From the NCBI GenBank assembly GCA_027490225.1, contig JAIXYK010000055.1, positions 1 to 64,000 of the forward strand: DNA of 64,000 nt. Direction: 5' to 3'. The stretch is from Bacteroidota bacterium. GTDB lineage: Bacteria; Bacteroidota; Bacteroidia; M30B66. The notes beneath the pieces were generated by a model. It worked only from the letters and a program-made list of their open reading frames with translations. It was not told the DNA's origin and searched no databases. This document shows positions 9,192 to 17,715 of this stretch, piece after piece (the stretch's first letter is position 1; each line of letters starts with the position of its first letter). A program made the position numbers and the translations under genes.

Positions 9192-12100
9192 TTACCTAAA
9201 CACAGTTAAAGTTCCACCTTTGGTAAACCACTGATTATTTACCCACTGCACTTCTATTACCCAACCATAAACGTCTTGCGGAACATATCGACCTTTGAAT
9301 TGTCCGTCCCAGCCATCGGTGAGTTTGTTGGATTCGAACATTACGTTTCCGTGTTTATCGTAAATCCACATTTTGAATTCTTGTATGCCTTCGCCCTTTG
9401 CCAAAAATATCTCGTTTAATCCATCTTGATTTACTGTCATGGCATTTGGCAAATACACCCTGAAAGGCTCCAATAAACAAATACTAATTTCACTTTTGTC
9501 TTCGCATCCATTGCTATCTGCAACTTCCAGCACAACTGAATACTCGCCATGGGTAATATACCCATGAAATGGATTTACACCTGATTCATACGCCAGCTCA
9601 GAACCATCTCCAAAACTCCAACTACCTTGTGTAGCTCCTGTACTTAAATCAATAAAGTTGATGTCTCTGATGTTAGATGGAATGCAATCGTTATCAGGAT
9701 TAACACTGAATTGAGATTTTACCAATGCAAAACCCGGAATGGTAACTGATGTATCGAGTTTGCAACCAGAAATTGTATCGGTGATACTTGCAGTGTAAGT
9801 ATTGGAAGCTAAACCTGGCAATGTTTCGCCTGCATTATAATTGCTTCCCCGCCATTTAATGGTGTACCCTGATTGACCAGTAGCATTCGCTACAATAAAA
9901 CCTTCTTCCCCATAACATAAAGTTTCGCTACTGGTAAATTGAACGTTAATGGGTGCTGCAACTGTAATTGAAATTGTATCTTTAATAATCGAGCAACCGT
10001 CAGTAATGAGCAAATTATAATCGGTGCTTTGTAATGGACTAACAATTTGTTGTTGTTGTTGAGGCAATAAACCATTGCTCCAGTTATAAGTTATCAAGTT
10101 GCCATTACCACCAAATGCATTTACATTAATGGCAGCAAAGTCTCCATAACAAATTGAGTCCTTAGAAACGGTTAATGTATAGCCAATACTTGGTGCAACG
10201 CGAATGGTTGCAGTATCAATACTTTGACAAAGTCCTTCTCCAACAGAATAACTCAATAAATGCTCACCCTGATTCGCCACAAAAGCATTGAAATGCAAAG
10301 AATCTACAATACCAGAGCCGCTCAGTAAGCCTCCAGCCGGTTGCAGGTCAATTGGGATTAAGCTATCAATGTAACATAATTGCCCGCCAGGCACATCAAT
10401 CTCTGCCTGAATAAATGGAATTACTTCTATTTCAACACTGTCAGTACAACCAGAAACTGATTCGTAAAAAATCTGATGAATTCCTCCACCGGCTTGGTTA
10501 GGACTAAATATCCCAAGGGCATCATCTACAATACCATTTCCCGAAAATTCGCCACCATAGGCATAACTAGGAATGTTGATAGAGAAATCTTGAGTTTCTT
10601 CGCAAATGGCTGGTTGAGTTGAAAACAAATTTTTCAAAACAATCATTACTACTGAATCGCGACAGGTATTGTTATCGTAATACACATAATTAAGCCCAGC
10701 ATTTGCTTGTGAAGGAATAAAAAAAGCACTGTCATCATCAAAAGGCTGCACCCCATTTCCTGACCAATCTCCTCCCCAAGGCGTAATGTCCATCGTTTCT
10801 CGCCAAAGCGTTAATGGATTGTCTGTAGAGCAAAATAAAACTGTATCAACTCCAATATCTGTAGTGCGAACAAATACTTTAGTTGTATCCGTACAACCAT
10901 TTGATAAAGTATAAATTAACTCAGGCTCAAAATTATTCCCTTGGTTCTCTCCCGGGTTAAACAATCCAGTTAAAGTATCAAGAATTCCAACTCCAGACCA
11001 AGTTCCTCCAGAAGGATAGTAATTTTCTAGCAAATATGGAGCTTCTGCAGGACAAGCGCTGGTATTCCAACCTGCATAAATTTCTTTTACAAATACTTCA
11101 AATTGTTGCTCGCAGCCATTCAACACATAATGAATTGTATGTAAGCCGCCATAAGCTTCTCCAGGATCGAAAATTCCGTTTAATGAGTCAACGATACCTG
11201 GCCCGCGATAACGTCCACCAGGAGGGCTCAAAATATACCTCAGCGAGGAATCGCTTTGACATAAACTATCAATAAATAAAGGAGCATTTCTGATGGTATC
11301 AACATAAACAATCTTGGTATCGCTACAGCCATTAAATGTGTATGTAACGGCATACTCTCCAATTGTATCGGGCGAGAGAATTCCAGATGACGTAACGCTG
11401 CTGCCGCTCCAGGTCCCTCCAGCCGGCGACTGACCAATGAGTTGAAAAGGCGAAGACCCCGGACAAGCTGCCTGAGGCAAACCTGCATCGATGGGTAAAA
11501 TTGTAATTACAACAGTTGAAGTGCATCCGAAAGTTGAAGAAATAGGAAGATAATATCCAATTACATTTGCTCCAGTATTGGCAGAATCTCCATTAAAAGT
11601 TCCAGCATCTGCATCTGTTATACCCGAACCAAACCAAGTGCCGCCTGCAGGAGTAGCAACTAAATCAAATGGAATTGCATTTTGACACTGAGTGCTGCTT
11701 GCAGGAACTACTGCTGGGGTAAAAACATTAACCGTAACTGAACCAGATGCTGGCGCTGCAGGTGAAGTATCATCAACGGTTAAGGTATATGTTGTATTTG
11801 CTAAAGGTGAAACTGTTTGAGGTCCTGCTGTGGGGGGCAATCCATTGCTCCATGAATAAGTGTAAATCCCGTTACCTCCTGTAACTTCTGCAATAATTTC
11901 TGTTGAACTTCCTTCACAAATACTATCATTCTCGGCTATAAGTGTCACTACAATTGGGCAATCATCTACCCTAAAAGAATCTACAGTTATAAAAGTCCAT
12001 AAACTGTCACAAGCATCATAAAAATTAGTTGTTAAAGCCAATTCATAAACGCCACCTGCATCTAAACCAGGGCTAAAAGTAAGCTGTGCTTGGTTGGTAC

Positions 12101-12707
12101 TATCATGTAAACAGCCAACAGGTGTTGCTGAAACAACTTGTTGATCTAATACACCTAAGAATGAGAATGCGCCTGCATAAATTGAATCACATTTTATATA
12201 CCTGCTTAAATTTACAATTGCAGTGCTGCTCGAACATGCAGGTGCTGGCAAAATTGCATCAATTTGAGGTGGAACCGGAGGTATAACCTCTGTTGTCCAG
12301 CTAGCTTCCCAACCTGTGCAAGCAGCATTAGCATCAGAACCAAAATGCATAGATAAACAACCTGAAGATATTGTGATTGGAGGCGGAGGAATAAGCCCCC
12401 AATAAGCTGGGCCAACTTGAGGAGAAAACTCATCAGGTCCTAAATGAAAAGTTAATGAATCTAATAAGGTTTCAACACAAAATGATTCAAATGTAATGGT
12501 TAAAAATCCCGGAGCATCTAAACAAATTGTAAAAGTTTGGTTGCTATTGTGAAAATAGTTTTCTCCATCGCCTCCGTTGTCATATAAAATACCTTTGCAT
12601 TCAGTAACTGTAGTATCGCTAAAATTAAATTCTAACTGTGCAGTTGCAGTAACAACTACCAAGCTGCAGATTAATGAAAACAGATATTTCAGACCATTAA
12701 CCTTCAT
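9192..12707 (-). CDS. Large T9SS type B surface protein with CUB-like domain and seven GGxWxGxGI repeats
   Basis: A 1171-residue exported protein. The signal peptide ends near ATA-QLEF (residue 24). Residues about 30-140 look like a CUB domain (ILYDNGGDGENYF, FTICLDAPGFLTITF, late GWEASW). Next comes a SprB-type stretch (SICEGSSTEI, YSWSNGLPP). Seven diverged copies of a 70-80-residue unit follow, with signature G-G-x-W-x-G-x-G-I, G-x-F-x-P, G, I-x-Y, G-C-x-D. After a second SprB-like stretch, a PKD-like domain (SWSFGDGSE) covers about 1005-1080. Residues about 1084-1171 (VYLPNAMTVNQDGLNE, then KHGNVMFES, DGWDGQF, GGTLTVFR) are the gliding-associated T9SS type B sorting domain. It is the last gene of the operon, overlapping the previous gene by ATGA. 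An adhesin or structural surface role is likely. Confidence 0.88.
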   Translation of the reverse strand: MKVNGLKYLFSLICSLVVVTATAQLEFNFSDTTVTECKGILYDNGGDGENYFHNSNQTFTICLDAPGFLTITFESFCVETLLDSLTFHLGPDEFSPQVGPAYWGLIPPPPITISSGCLSMHFGSDANAACTGWEASWTTEVIPPVPPQIDAILPAPACSSSTAIVNLSRYIKCDSIYAGAFSFLGVLDQQVVSATPVGCLHDSTNQAQLTFSPGLDAGGVYELALTTNFYDACDSLWTFITVDSFRVDDCPIVVTLIAENDSICEGSSTEIIAEVTGGNGIYTYSWSNGLPPTAGPQTVSPLANTTYTLTVDDTSPAAPASGSVTVNVFTPAVVPASSTQCQNAIPFDLVATPAGGTWFGSGITDADAGTFNGDSANTGANVIGYYLPISSTFGCTSTVVITILPIDAGLPQAACPGSSPFQLIGQSPAGGTWSGSSVTSSGILSPDTIGEYAVTYTFNGCSDTKIVYVDTIRNAPLFIDSLCQSDSSLRYILSPPGGRYRGPGIVDSLNGIFDPGEAYGGLHTIHYVLNGCEQQFEVFVKEIYAGWNTSACPAEAPYLLENYYPSGGTWSGVGILDTLTGLFNPGENQGNNFEPELIYTLSNGCTDTTKVFVRTTDIGVDTVLFCSTDNPLTLWRETMDITPWGGDWSGNGVQPFDDDSAFFIPSQANAGLNYVYYDNNTCRDSVVMIVLKNLFSTQPAICEETQDFSINIPSYAYGGEFSGNGIVDDALGIFSPNQAGGGIHQIFYESVSGCTDSVEIEVIPFIQAEIDVPGGQLCYIDSLIPIDLQPAGGLLSGSGIVDSLHFNAFVANQGEHLLSYSVGEGLCQSIDTATIRVAPSIGYTLTVSKDSICYGDFAAINVNAFGGNGNLITYNWSNGLLPQQQQQIVSPLQSTDYNLLITDGCSIIKDTISITVAAPINVQFTSSETLCYGEEGFIVANATGQSGYTIKWRGSNYNAGETLPGLASNTYTASITDTISGCKLDTSVTIPGFALVKSQFSVNPDNDCIPSNIRDINFIDLSTGATQGSWSFGDGSELAYESGVNPFHGYITHGEYSVVLEVADSNGCEDKSEISICLLEPFRVYLPNAMTVNQDGLNEIFLAKGEGIQEFKMWIYDKHGNVMFESNKLTDGWDGQFKGRYVPQDVYGWVIEVQWVNNQWFTKGGTLTVFR

Positions 12708-13180
12708 TCTGCTTTTATAACTACTGGGTCGGTTGTAACTTCATTGCTCCACTTTCCGGCTTGGTCGCGTAACTTGATGGTAAATGTTACGGTTTCAAAT
12801 TGTCCGTTACCCAATAAGAACAAAGTATTGAGTTTAATGCGTAATTTGCCTCTAATAAAAAGAGAATAACCAGCAGGAGTCAAAGGTTTTACATGATAAT
12901 AATCAGGAGTATTTAAACGGCTATCTTTTACTTCAATGTCTTGACCATCAGGATCTGCACTTCCAATATCTCCGTTTGGATCTTCGTATTGAATTTCAAC
13001 AAAAACAGAATCTGTAAACTGTTTCACAGAATCTGGCCCTATTGAAATTACTCCAATAACCGGTGCTTTCTCTTCTGCTATTTCTTCTTCTTTTTTACAG
13101 GATGATGAAAATGCAGAAACTCCCAGAAGCATTGCTCCTATTAAACCTTTTAGGTTATTTTTTATGTAGATGGCTATCAT
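12704..13180 (-). CDS. Small lipoprotein of unknown function
   Basis: A 158-residue protein with a lipoprotein signal: hydrophobic core GLIGAMLLGVSAF, then SSSC with the lipid-modified Cys at 28, followed by KKEEE. The mature part carries an IQYEDPNGDIGSADPDGQD segment that resembles a Ca-binding or Ig-like turn. It ends with TIKLRDQAGKWSNEVTT, typical of an Ig-like fold in surface proteins. I do not recognise a named family. It overlaps its upstream and downstream neighbours by ATGA, so translation in this operon is probably coupled. The Lys/Glu residues after Cys are common in lipoproteins of this phylum. Confidence 0.75.
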   Translation of the reverse strand: MIAIYIKNNLKGLIGAMLLGVSAFSSSCKKEEEIAEEKAPVIGVISIGPDSVKQFTDSVFVEIQYEDPNGDIGSADPDGQDIEVKDSRLNTPDYYHVKPLTPAGYSLFIRGKLRIKLNTLFLLGNGQFETVTFTIKLRDQAGKWSNEVTTDPVVIKAE

Positions 13181-14118
13181 TCTCCTTTTTGAAATGAATA
13201 GTATCTTTTGATGTGTTCCGCGCTAGATGTAGTAGGTATTTCTGTTAGGGTTGGTAAATTATCTTGTAAGTAAGCCCTAATAAACTGAGCCTGACCTAAA
13301 GGTAAGCTTCCTACTGAAACACTAAACTTATGTGTAAATTGAATTTGATTACCAGAATATCCTTCCCCAGTTATTGGAGTTATTGAAGATAAGCTGATTT
13401 CAGTTAAACCACCAAAAATGTTCATTGATGGTCCTGTTTTTACTTTTAGGTATGAAATATCATTTACAGGAGTTTGGTCGTCGGTAAATGCTAAGTAAAT
13501 GTCAATAGAAGTCGCATTTGCAGGGACCTGCACACTTCCACTTTGAATATTCCTTGGTAAAGCTGTATTGCTTCCTGTTTCGGTTATCAAAATACCAGTT
13601 AATTGGGGCGGCAAATTGGTGCCTACTGGCGAATTTCCAAAAACATCTTTGGCTCCATTAATTATCCAGTTTCTAACATTTTCGATATACCCGACTTTTT
13701 TTGCTTCCCAATCTGAGCCTGGACTCAATCCTAAGGGCATAATTCCCGAAAGGCCATCAATATCTACAGTTACCCTATTCATTAAAACACTGGCATTGGC
13801 ATCTCCAGGTTTTACACGGTATTGAAAACTTCCTGCTACATCATTTTTTATTACTGGCTTTAGCACTAATGTGTTGTAAGCGCTTTCCACTGTCCTAAAA
13901 TCTGGCTCAAAGGTGCCATCGTGGCAACCTGAATTAGCGCAAGTAGGTTTAAAAATGTTCTTATGCAATCCTGCGAATGAATTAGCATCAATTGTAACGA
14001 CAGTATTGTTTGTAACTGGCGGTTGATTTTCAGGCAAATCAAAAGGATTAATTTTTTCTTCTTTTTTACACCCAAAAGTCAAGACCAATAAAGAAAATAT
14101 GAATAATAGCCCCTTCAT
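13177..14118 (-). CDS. Lipoprotein with CX4CH haem-like motif
   Basis: A 313-residue lipoprotein (signal peptide LLFIFSLLVLTFGC, lipidated C17). Residues 50-66 read LHKNIFKPTC-ANSG-CH. They place two cysteines and a histidine as C60-x4-C65-H66, a spaced version of the c-type haem motif. M127 in SGIMPLG lies where small cytochromes c often have their axial Met (MPP/MPxG). The remaining two thirds, from PQLTGILITETGS onward, looks like an Ig-like or beta-sandwich domain. CX4CH is rare for covalent haem, so this is either an unusual surface cytochrome or a disulphide-bonded relative. Its operon partners include a DUF1501-type protein, and in Planctomycetes such proteins neighbour cytochrome-like domains. 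Confidence 0.75.
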   Translation of the reverse strand: MKGLLFIFSLLVLTFGCKKEEKINPFDLPENQPPVTNNTVVTIDANSFAGLHKNIFKPTCANSGCHDGTFEPDFRTVESAYNTLVLKPVIKNDVAGSFQYRVKPGDANASVLMNRVTVDIDGLSGIMPLGLSPGSDWEAKKVGYIENVRNWIINGAKDVFGNSPVGTNLPPQLTGILITETGSNTALPRNIQSGSVQVPANATSIDIYLAFTDDQTPVNDISYLKVKTGPSMNIFGGLTEISLSSITPITGEGYSGNQIQFTHKFSVSVGSLPLGQAQFIRAYLQDNLPTLTEIPTTSSAEHIKRYYSFQKGE

Positions 14119-15458
14119 ATTCTGTCGAATAAACTTACAGACTCAGGTTGTAAGAAACCTGCACCCATTATTTCATCTTTAACTCCTAAAATTTCTCCAA
14201 TCGTAGGTACATTGTCTGAAGTAAACCCTACAGGATTGGCTTCATTTCCAATACTGAGATTTTGAGGAACTCCAGGACCTGCCATTACAGTAAATACGCG
14301 TGAAGCATTATTATCAGAATGGTCATACGCATACCAATCGTTCACATCTTTTATAGGATTGTGATTTAGATTTCTGCCACATTCAGGTGAAGCAATCAAT
14401 ACTGTATCTCCTGCCATTTCTGGAATTTGGGTTTGAATGTAATTCCATAAATGTCCAACAGCATGATCTGCCCTGTGCAATGCACGTAAATAACCAGTAA
14501 AGTCTGCATGACAACCATCTACGCTGCTTAAGTTTACTACTGTAATTGCAGGTTTAAACCAACGCATAATTTCACAAGCAAATCCAATATTCAATGCATC
14601 ATTGTTTTCGGTAATGGTTGGGAATGGAATTGCGTTTTGTGTAACACGGTCGTAGGTTGAACGCATAAACGATTTAATGTCTTGCTTTTCATCTTCCGTA
14701 TTTCCTAAAGAATCGCCTCCTTTACCAACATTCGCAAAACTTTGGTCAAGAAAATACTTCATTTGATACATTGGATCCAATTCATTTTCAGGATGATAAA
14801 CCTTAGCATTACTCAAATGCTCAAAACCTAAATTGCCAAAAGTGATAGATGGCGCAAAAAAGTTAGCACCATACTGCGAACCATAATTTGGATGATTGCT
14901 ATAATTCAACAATGGCAAACCATTACCAATTCCATTTCCTACAAACCAAACTTTGGACGCTGGAAAACCACCATGTCTGCGCAAATATTCAAAAATTGTA
15001 GGGTTAATTGGCTTTTGTTTTAAGCCTTGCGTAGTTACTTGGCTGCCTTGGAGCAGGTTATTTAATCCCCCAAAATGTCCAGCTGACTGTGCCTGCACTT
15101 CTCGAAAAACTGTACCCTGTGTTTCTAAAGTTTGACTAAGAATTTGCGGAATGGGTGTGCCTCCTTCTACCCCATTTCCTTGGTTGGTTCCATAAACAAT
15201 TTTATTCTCAGGACTTGGTCCATTAAACATATTGTACATGATGTTTCCTGCCCATGGAAAACCCTGAGAATCGTCTAAATAACGTTGTAAAATACTTTCT
15301 TGTTGACGCACACCTCCAGCAAACAACACATACACCACATGCCCTGCAAGTTGTCGACCGGTAGCTGCAAACAGCCTTCCTGAAGGTAAAATATAAGGTA
15401 CCGCAAAAGCTCCAGCTCCGGCAATTCCTGCATTTCTTATGAATTTTCTACGGTTCAT
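14115..15458 (-). CDS. DUF1501-type secreted protein (alkaline-phosphatase-like fold)
   Basis: About 447 residues. An open frame extends to a TTG at 15491, but the ATG at 15458 is chosen: it gives MNRRKFIRNAGIAGAGAF, a twin-Arg-like export signal, and starts 1 nt after the upstream stop. The middle and C-terminus (FACEIMRWFKPAITVVNLSSVDGCHADF, DTVLIASPECGRN, DHSDNNASRVFTVMAGPGV, VPTIGEILGV) match the pattern of the DUF1501/sulfatase-like family known from Planctomycetes and Bacteroidota. Its biochemical activity is unknown. It follows two lipoproteins and overlaps the CX4CH lipoprotein by ATGA. Confidence in family is good, in function low. Confidence 0.82.
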   Translation of the reverse strand: MNRRKFIRNAGIAGAGAFAVPYILPSGRLFAATGRQLAGHVVYVLFAGGVRQQESILQRYLDDSQGFPWAGNIMYNMFNGPSPENKIVYGTNQGNGVEGGTPIPQILSQTLETQGTVFREVQAQSAGHFGGLNNLLQGSQVTTQGLKQKPINPTIFEYLRRHGGFPASKVWFVGNGIGNGLPLLNYSNHPNYGSQYGANFFAPSITFGNLGFEHLSNAKVYHPENELDPMYQMKYFLDQSFANVGKGGDSLGNTEDEKQDIKSFMRSTYDRVTQNAIPFPTITENNDALNIGFACEIMRWFKPAITVVNLSSVDGCHADFTGYLRALHRADHAVGHLWNYIQTQIPEMAGDTVLIASPECGRNLNHNPIKDVNDWYAYDHSDNNASRVFTVMAGPGVPQNLSIGNEANPVGFTSDNVPTIGEILGVKDEIMGAGFLQPESVSLFDRI

Positions 15459-15459
15459 C

Positions 15460-15954
15460 TTAATAGTATAAGTATTCGTTAGAAAGGGCAAAAGCGAAAT
15501 ATATCATTTCGGCACTTAACTGGGGATTTGCTTCAATAAAATTGCGAAACCAAGTTTTTTCCGCTTCTGAAGGTTTTCGCACAAAAAAACGCTCATACGT
15601 TTGTTCTGTAAATACATCCGGATTAGCACGCATTACACTGTCAGATGGCAATACAACTTGCGGATCATTCATAAAATTAGAAATCAGCACTTCTCTGCCC
15701 AATTCTTTGTCTCCAATAGATTCTAAACAGTCTATTATTTCAACCAATTGATTACCAGATAATGCTCTTTGAAACAAATTGGTATATAATATTGAAACAT
15801 ACTGTTCCTGTGTTTTATTCTTATTTTTTGCTCCAATAGATGGATACAATTTCACAGGATTTACTTCATATTGATCTTGTGCTACATCTTTTTTACATGC
15901 GGCAAATGATAAAATGAGCAGTCCCAGAAAAAAAGCTATTATCTTATTTTTCAT
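15460..15954 (-). CDS. Lipoprotein with Y-x-x-L-x-x-R / SNEY motif module
   Basis: A 164-residue lipoprotein (AFFLGLLILSFAAC, lipidated C20, then KKD). The mature part contains EQYVSILYTNLFQRAL, then YERFFVRKPSEAEKTWF, and ends with FALSNEYLYY. The next gene upstream contains the same type of module and also ends in a SNEY sequence, so the two are probably distant relatives. The pattern (Tyr..Leu..Arg.P...E, closing S.EY) recalls DUF4214-type linker repeats or the DUF1549 family, but I cannot choose between them. The 5-bp gap to the upstream gene and 1-bp gap to the DUF1501 gene indicate one operon. Confidence 0.75.
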   Translation of the reverse strand: MKNKIIAFFLGLLILSFAACKKDVAQDQYEVNPVKLYPSIGAKNKNKTQEQYVSILYTNLFQRALSGNQLVEIIDCLESIGDKELGREVLISNFMNDPQVVLPSDSVMRANPDVFTEQTYERFFVRKPSEAEKTWFRNFIEANPQLSAEMIYFAFALSNEYLYY

Positions 15955-15959
15955 TTTGC

Positions 15960-16901
15960 TTAAAAATTAGCGTATTCATTAGAAATCAATATCCTTTTTT
16001 GCAAGGCTTTTACATCTTTATTAGTTGAAAATAAAAGCAATTCTGTGCTCATTTCCAATGAACTTGGGTCACGTGCAAGCAGTGTTTTATACATCCAAAT
16101 GATGATTCCCTGCGTGCATTCGTTTGTGTTGGAAACAATTTGTACAAACTCGTCTTTATTTTGGCCTGATTGACCAAAAAGTTCTCCCGGTACATTGTCC
16201 TCTACCATACTAAAGCTTGTTTGAAACTCAGCTTGTGTGGGGAACCTAAAGAACAAATCATCATAACACGCATTTACAAAATTAAATGTGTTCATATTGA
16301 TGATGTCATAAATACTGTTGTTGCACATGTGTCCGCACATTTGTGTGATGGTGATAGTGCCATTTTGATAATTTGCCCGGGAATTTAATACAGCTAACAT
16401 TTTATTATAAGCTTGCATGTTTTCTTCGTATCCTGCAATATTTCCAGCCAAAGAATCGCTGAAAGCATCACTTTTAATGATGTTGGCCTCTCCAATTAGT
16501 TCATCTTCTGCAATGCCTTCGAGAAATCTTATTTTTCCCAATTCATACAAACGTTTATGATATGCCAATGTATAAGATGTATCGCCTTCTCTAAAAATTG
16601 CATCAGTCATTAACTTGTTTATAAGCGCCTCTCTTGCAGCTACAGATACATTTGAAGCTTGAAGTGAAGCTGTTTCTGCATTCATTTCGATATCGAGTGG
16701 CTCTCGACCTAGTAAATCAATAAATAGTCTGTTTACGTAATTACGAACCTTAACGGAAGGTATTTTTGAGTAATACGGTGAATCGTTGTCGGGAATTACT
16801 TCGACCCCATCTTTCTTGCAGGCTGCTAAAAAGCATAAAATGAGTATTCCGAAAATGGAATTTTGAAGCTTCAACAAATCTTTGATTTTTATGATAGCCA
16901 A
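15960..16901 (-). CDS. Lipoprotein, first gene of the DUF1501 operon (DUF1549/DUF4214-like motifs)
   Basis: About 313 residues; lipoprotein signal SIFGILILCFLAAC with lipidated C28 in this numbering. No ATG is available: the frame closes with a stop 15 bp upstream of the TTG at 16901. The start is therefore TTG, either 16901 or one of the two TTG codons at residues 9-10. The mature part begins YVNRLFIDLLGREP, like the opening of planctomycete DUF1549 proteins. Later modules are CYDDLFFRFPTQAEF and WMYKTLLARDPSSLEM, and the end is ISNEYANF. It shares the module with the 164-residue lipoprotein 5 bp downstream. Function unknown; a surface complex with its operon partners is inference. Confidence 0.72.
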   Translation of the reverse strand: MAIIKIKDLLKLQNSIFGILILCFLAACKKDGVEVIPDNDSPYYSKIPSVKVRNYVNRLFIDLLGREPLDIEMNAETASLQASNVSVAAREALINKLMTDAIFREGDTSYTLAYHKRLYELGKIRFLEGIAEDELIGEANIIKSDAFSDSLAGNIAGYEENMQAYNKMLAVLNSRANYQNGTITITQMCGHMCNNSIYDIINMNTFNFVNACYDDLFFRFPTQAEFQTSFSMVEDNVPGELFGQSGQNKDEFVQIVSNTNECTQGIIIWMYKTLLARDPSSLEMSTELLLFSTNKDVKALQKRILISNEYANF

Positions 16902-16953
16902 ATTACAACAGCAAGGCTAACAAAAAAGTTCAAAATCAATCTTCTACTTACAT

Positions 16954-17715
16954 CTATTCGTGTTCTATCCTAAAGTAGAACCCTGATGCTAAAAATGCTG
17001 GCAAAACGTTCGCTATTTTTTGGTCAATTTTAGCAATTGTTTTTAAAGGTATGAATGGTAAATAAGTCTCAATGATAGGTGCGAGAAAATAGGCTTTTTT
17101 AATTTCTGTAATCTTCAATTTGTATTGTTTCAATTCTCTTCTCAATCGACCAATAGTAAAAAAGTTTACATGTGGCGTTTCATAATTTTGAGAATATGGC
17201 TCCTTTTTGCCTAATAAAGCTTTCACCTTTAATATAAAATTGTTTAAGCCCATTTTACGCATTAAATACAAGGGCTGCATTGCTATTTCAAAGGGACCAA
17301 AACCATTTGGAATGGTGATAAGCAACTTCATATTTTTATCAGAATGCTTTCCCAGATAATCTAAAATTTCATGGTAAGGACCAATATGCTCCAATACTTC
17401 TGTTAAGATGATGTATTCTTTTCCTTTGAGAGGAGAATCTTGCAAATACTCAAATTTAAAACGCACATTAGGCAGTGTATTTGCGGCAATCGCAATGTCT
17501 AAAGTTGGTTGATGAAGGTCAATTCCTAAAATATCTGCATCAGGAATGGTTCCTAGAGGAATGGTAATGTTTCCTGTACCTGCCCCAACATCAAGCACTT
17601 CAGCACTTGTTCCATTTTTATGACCATTTTCAATTGTATCGTATAACCATTCTAATCTACTTAAATGGCAAGGATATTCAGTGTATTGTGTATATTTTAA
17701 TGCTTCGGCTCTCAT
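16954..17715 (-). CDS. SAM-dependent class I methyltransferase
   Basis: A 253-residue protein with a Rossmann methyltransferase core. Motif I is EVLDVGAGTGNI (residues 39-50), an acidic strand end follows in LGIDLH, motif post-I/IV is TEVLEHI (about 105-111), and LITIPNGFGP follows. This is the Methyltransf_11/23 pattern, often seen in small-molecule, lipid or glycan methylation. The C-terminal third (YLMRKMGLNNFILKVKALLG onward) may bind the substrate. Its ATG overlaps the stop of the 2OG oxygenase gene (TAATG), so the two are translationally coupled. Substrate unknown. Confidence 0.85.
   Translation of the reverse strand: MRAEALKYTQYTEYPCHLSRLEWLYDTIENGHKNGTSAEVLDVGAGTGNITIPLGTIPDADILGIDLHQPTLDIAIAANTLPNVRFKFEYLQDSPLKGKEYIILTEVLEHIGPYHEILDYLGKHSDKNMKLLITIPNGFGPFEIAMQPLYLMRKMGLNNFILKVKALLGKKEPYSQNYETPHVNFFTIGRLRRELKQYKLKITEIKKAYFLAPIIETYLPFIPLKTIAKIDQKIANVLPAFLASGFYFRIEHE

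Noticed and set aside
9800-12300. CRISPR-like periodic repeats
   Set aside because: The periodicity comes from diverged protein repeats in one open reading frame; the DNA copies are not identical and have no spacer pattern.
15459-15491. Longer N-terminus (TTG at 15491) for the DUF1501-type protein
   Set aside because: It would overlap the upstream lipoprotein gene and push the twin-Arg-like signal away from the N-terminus; the ATG at 15458 fits the operon spacing.
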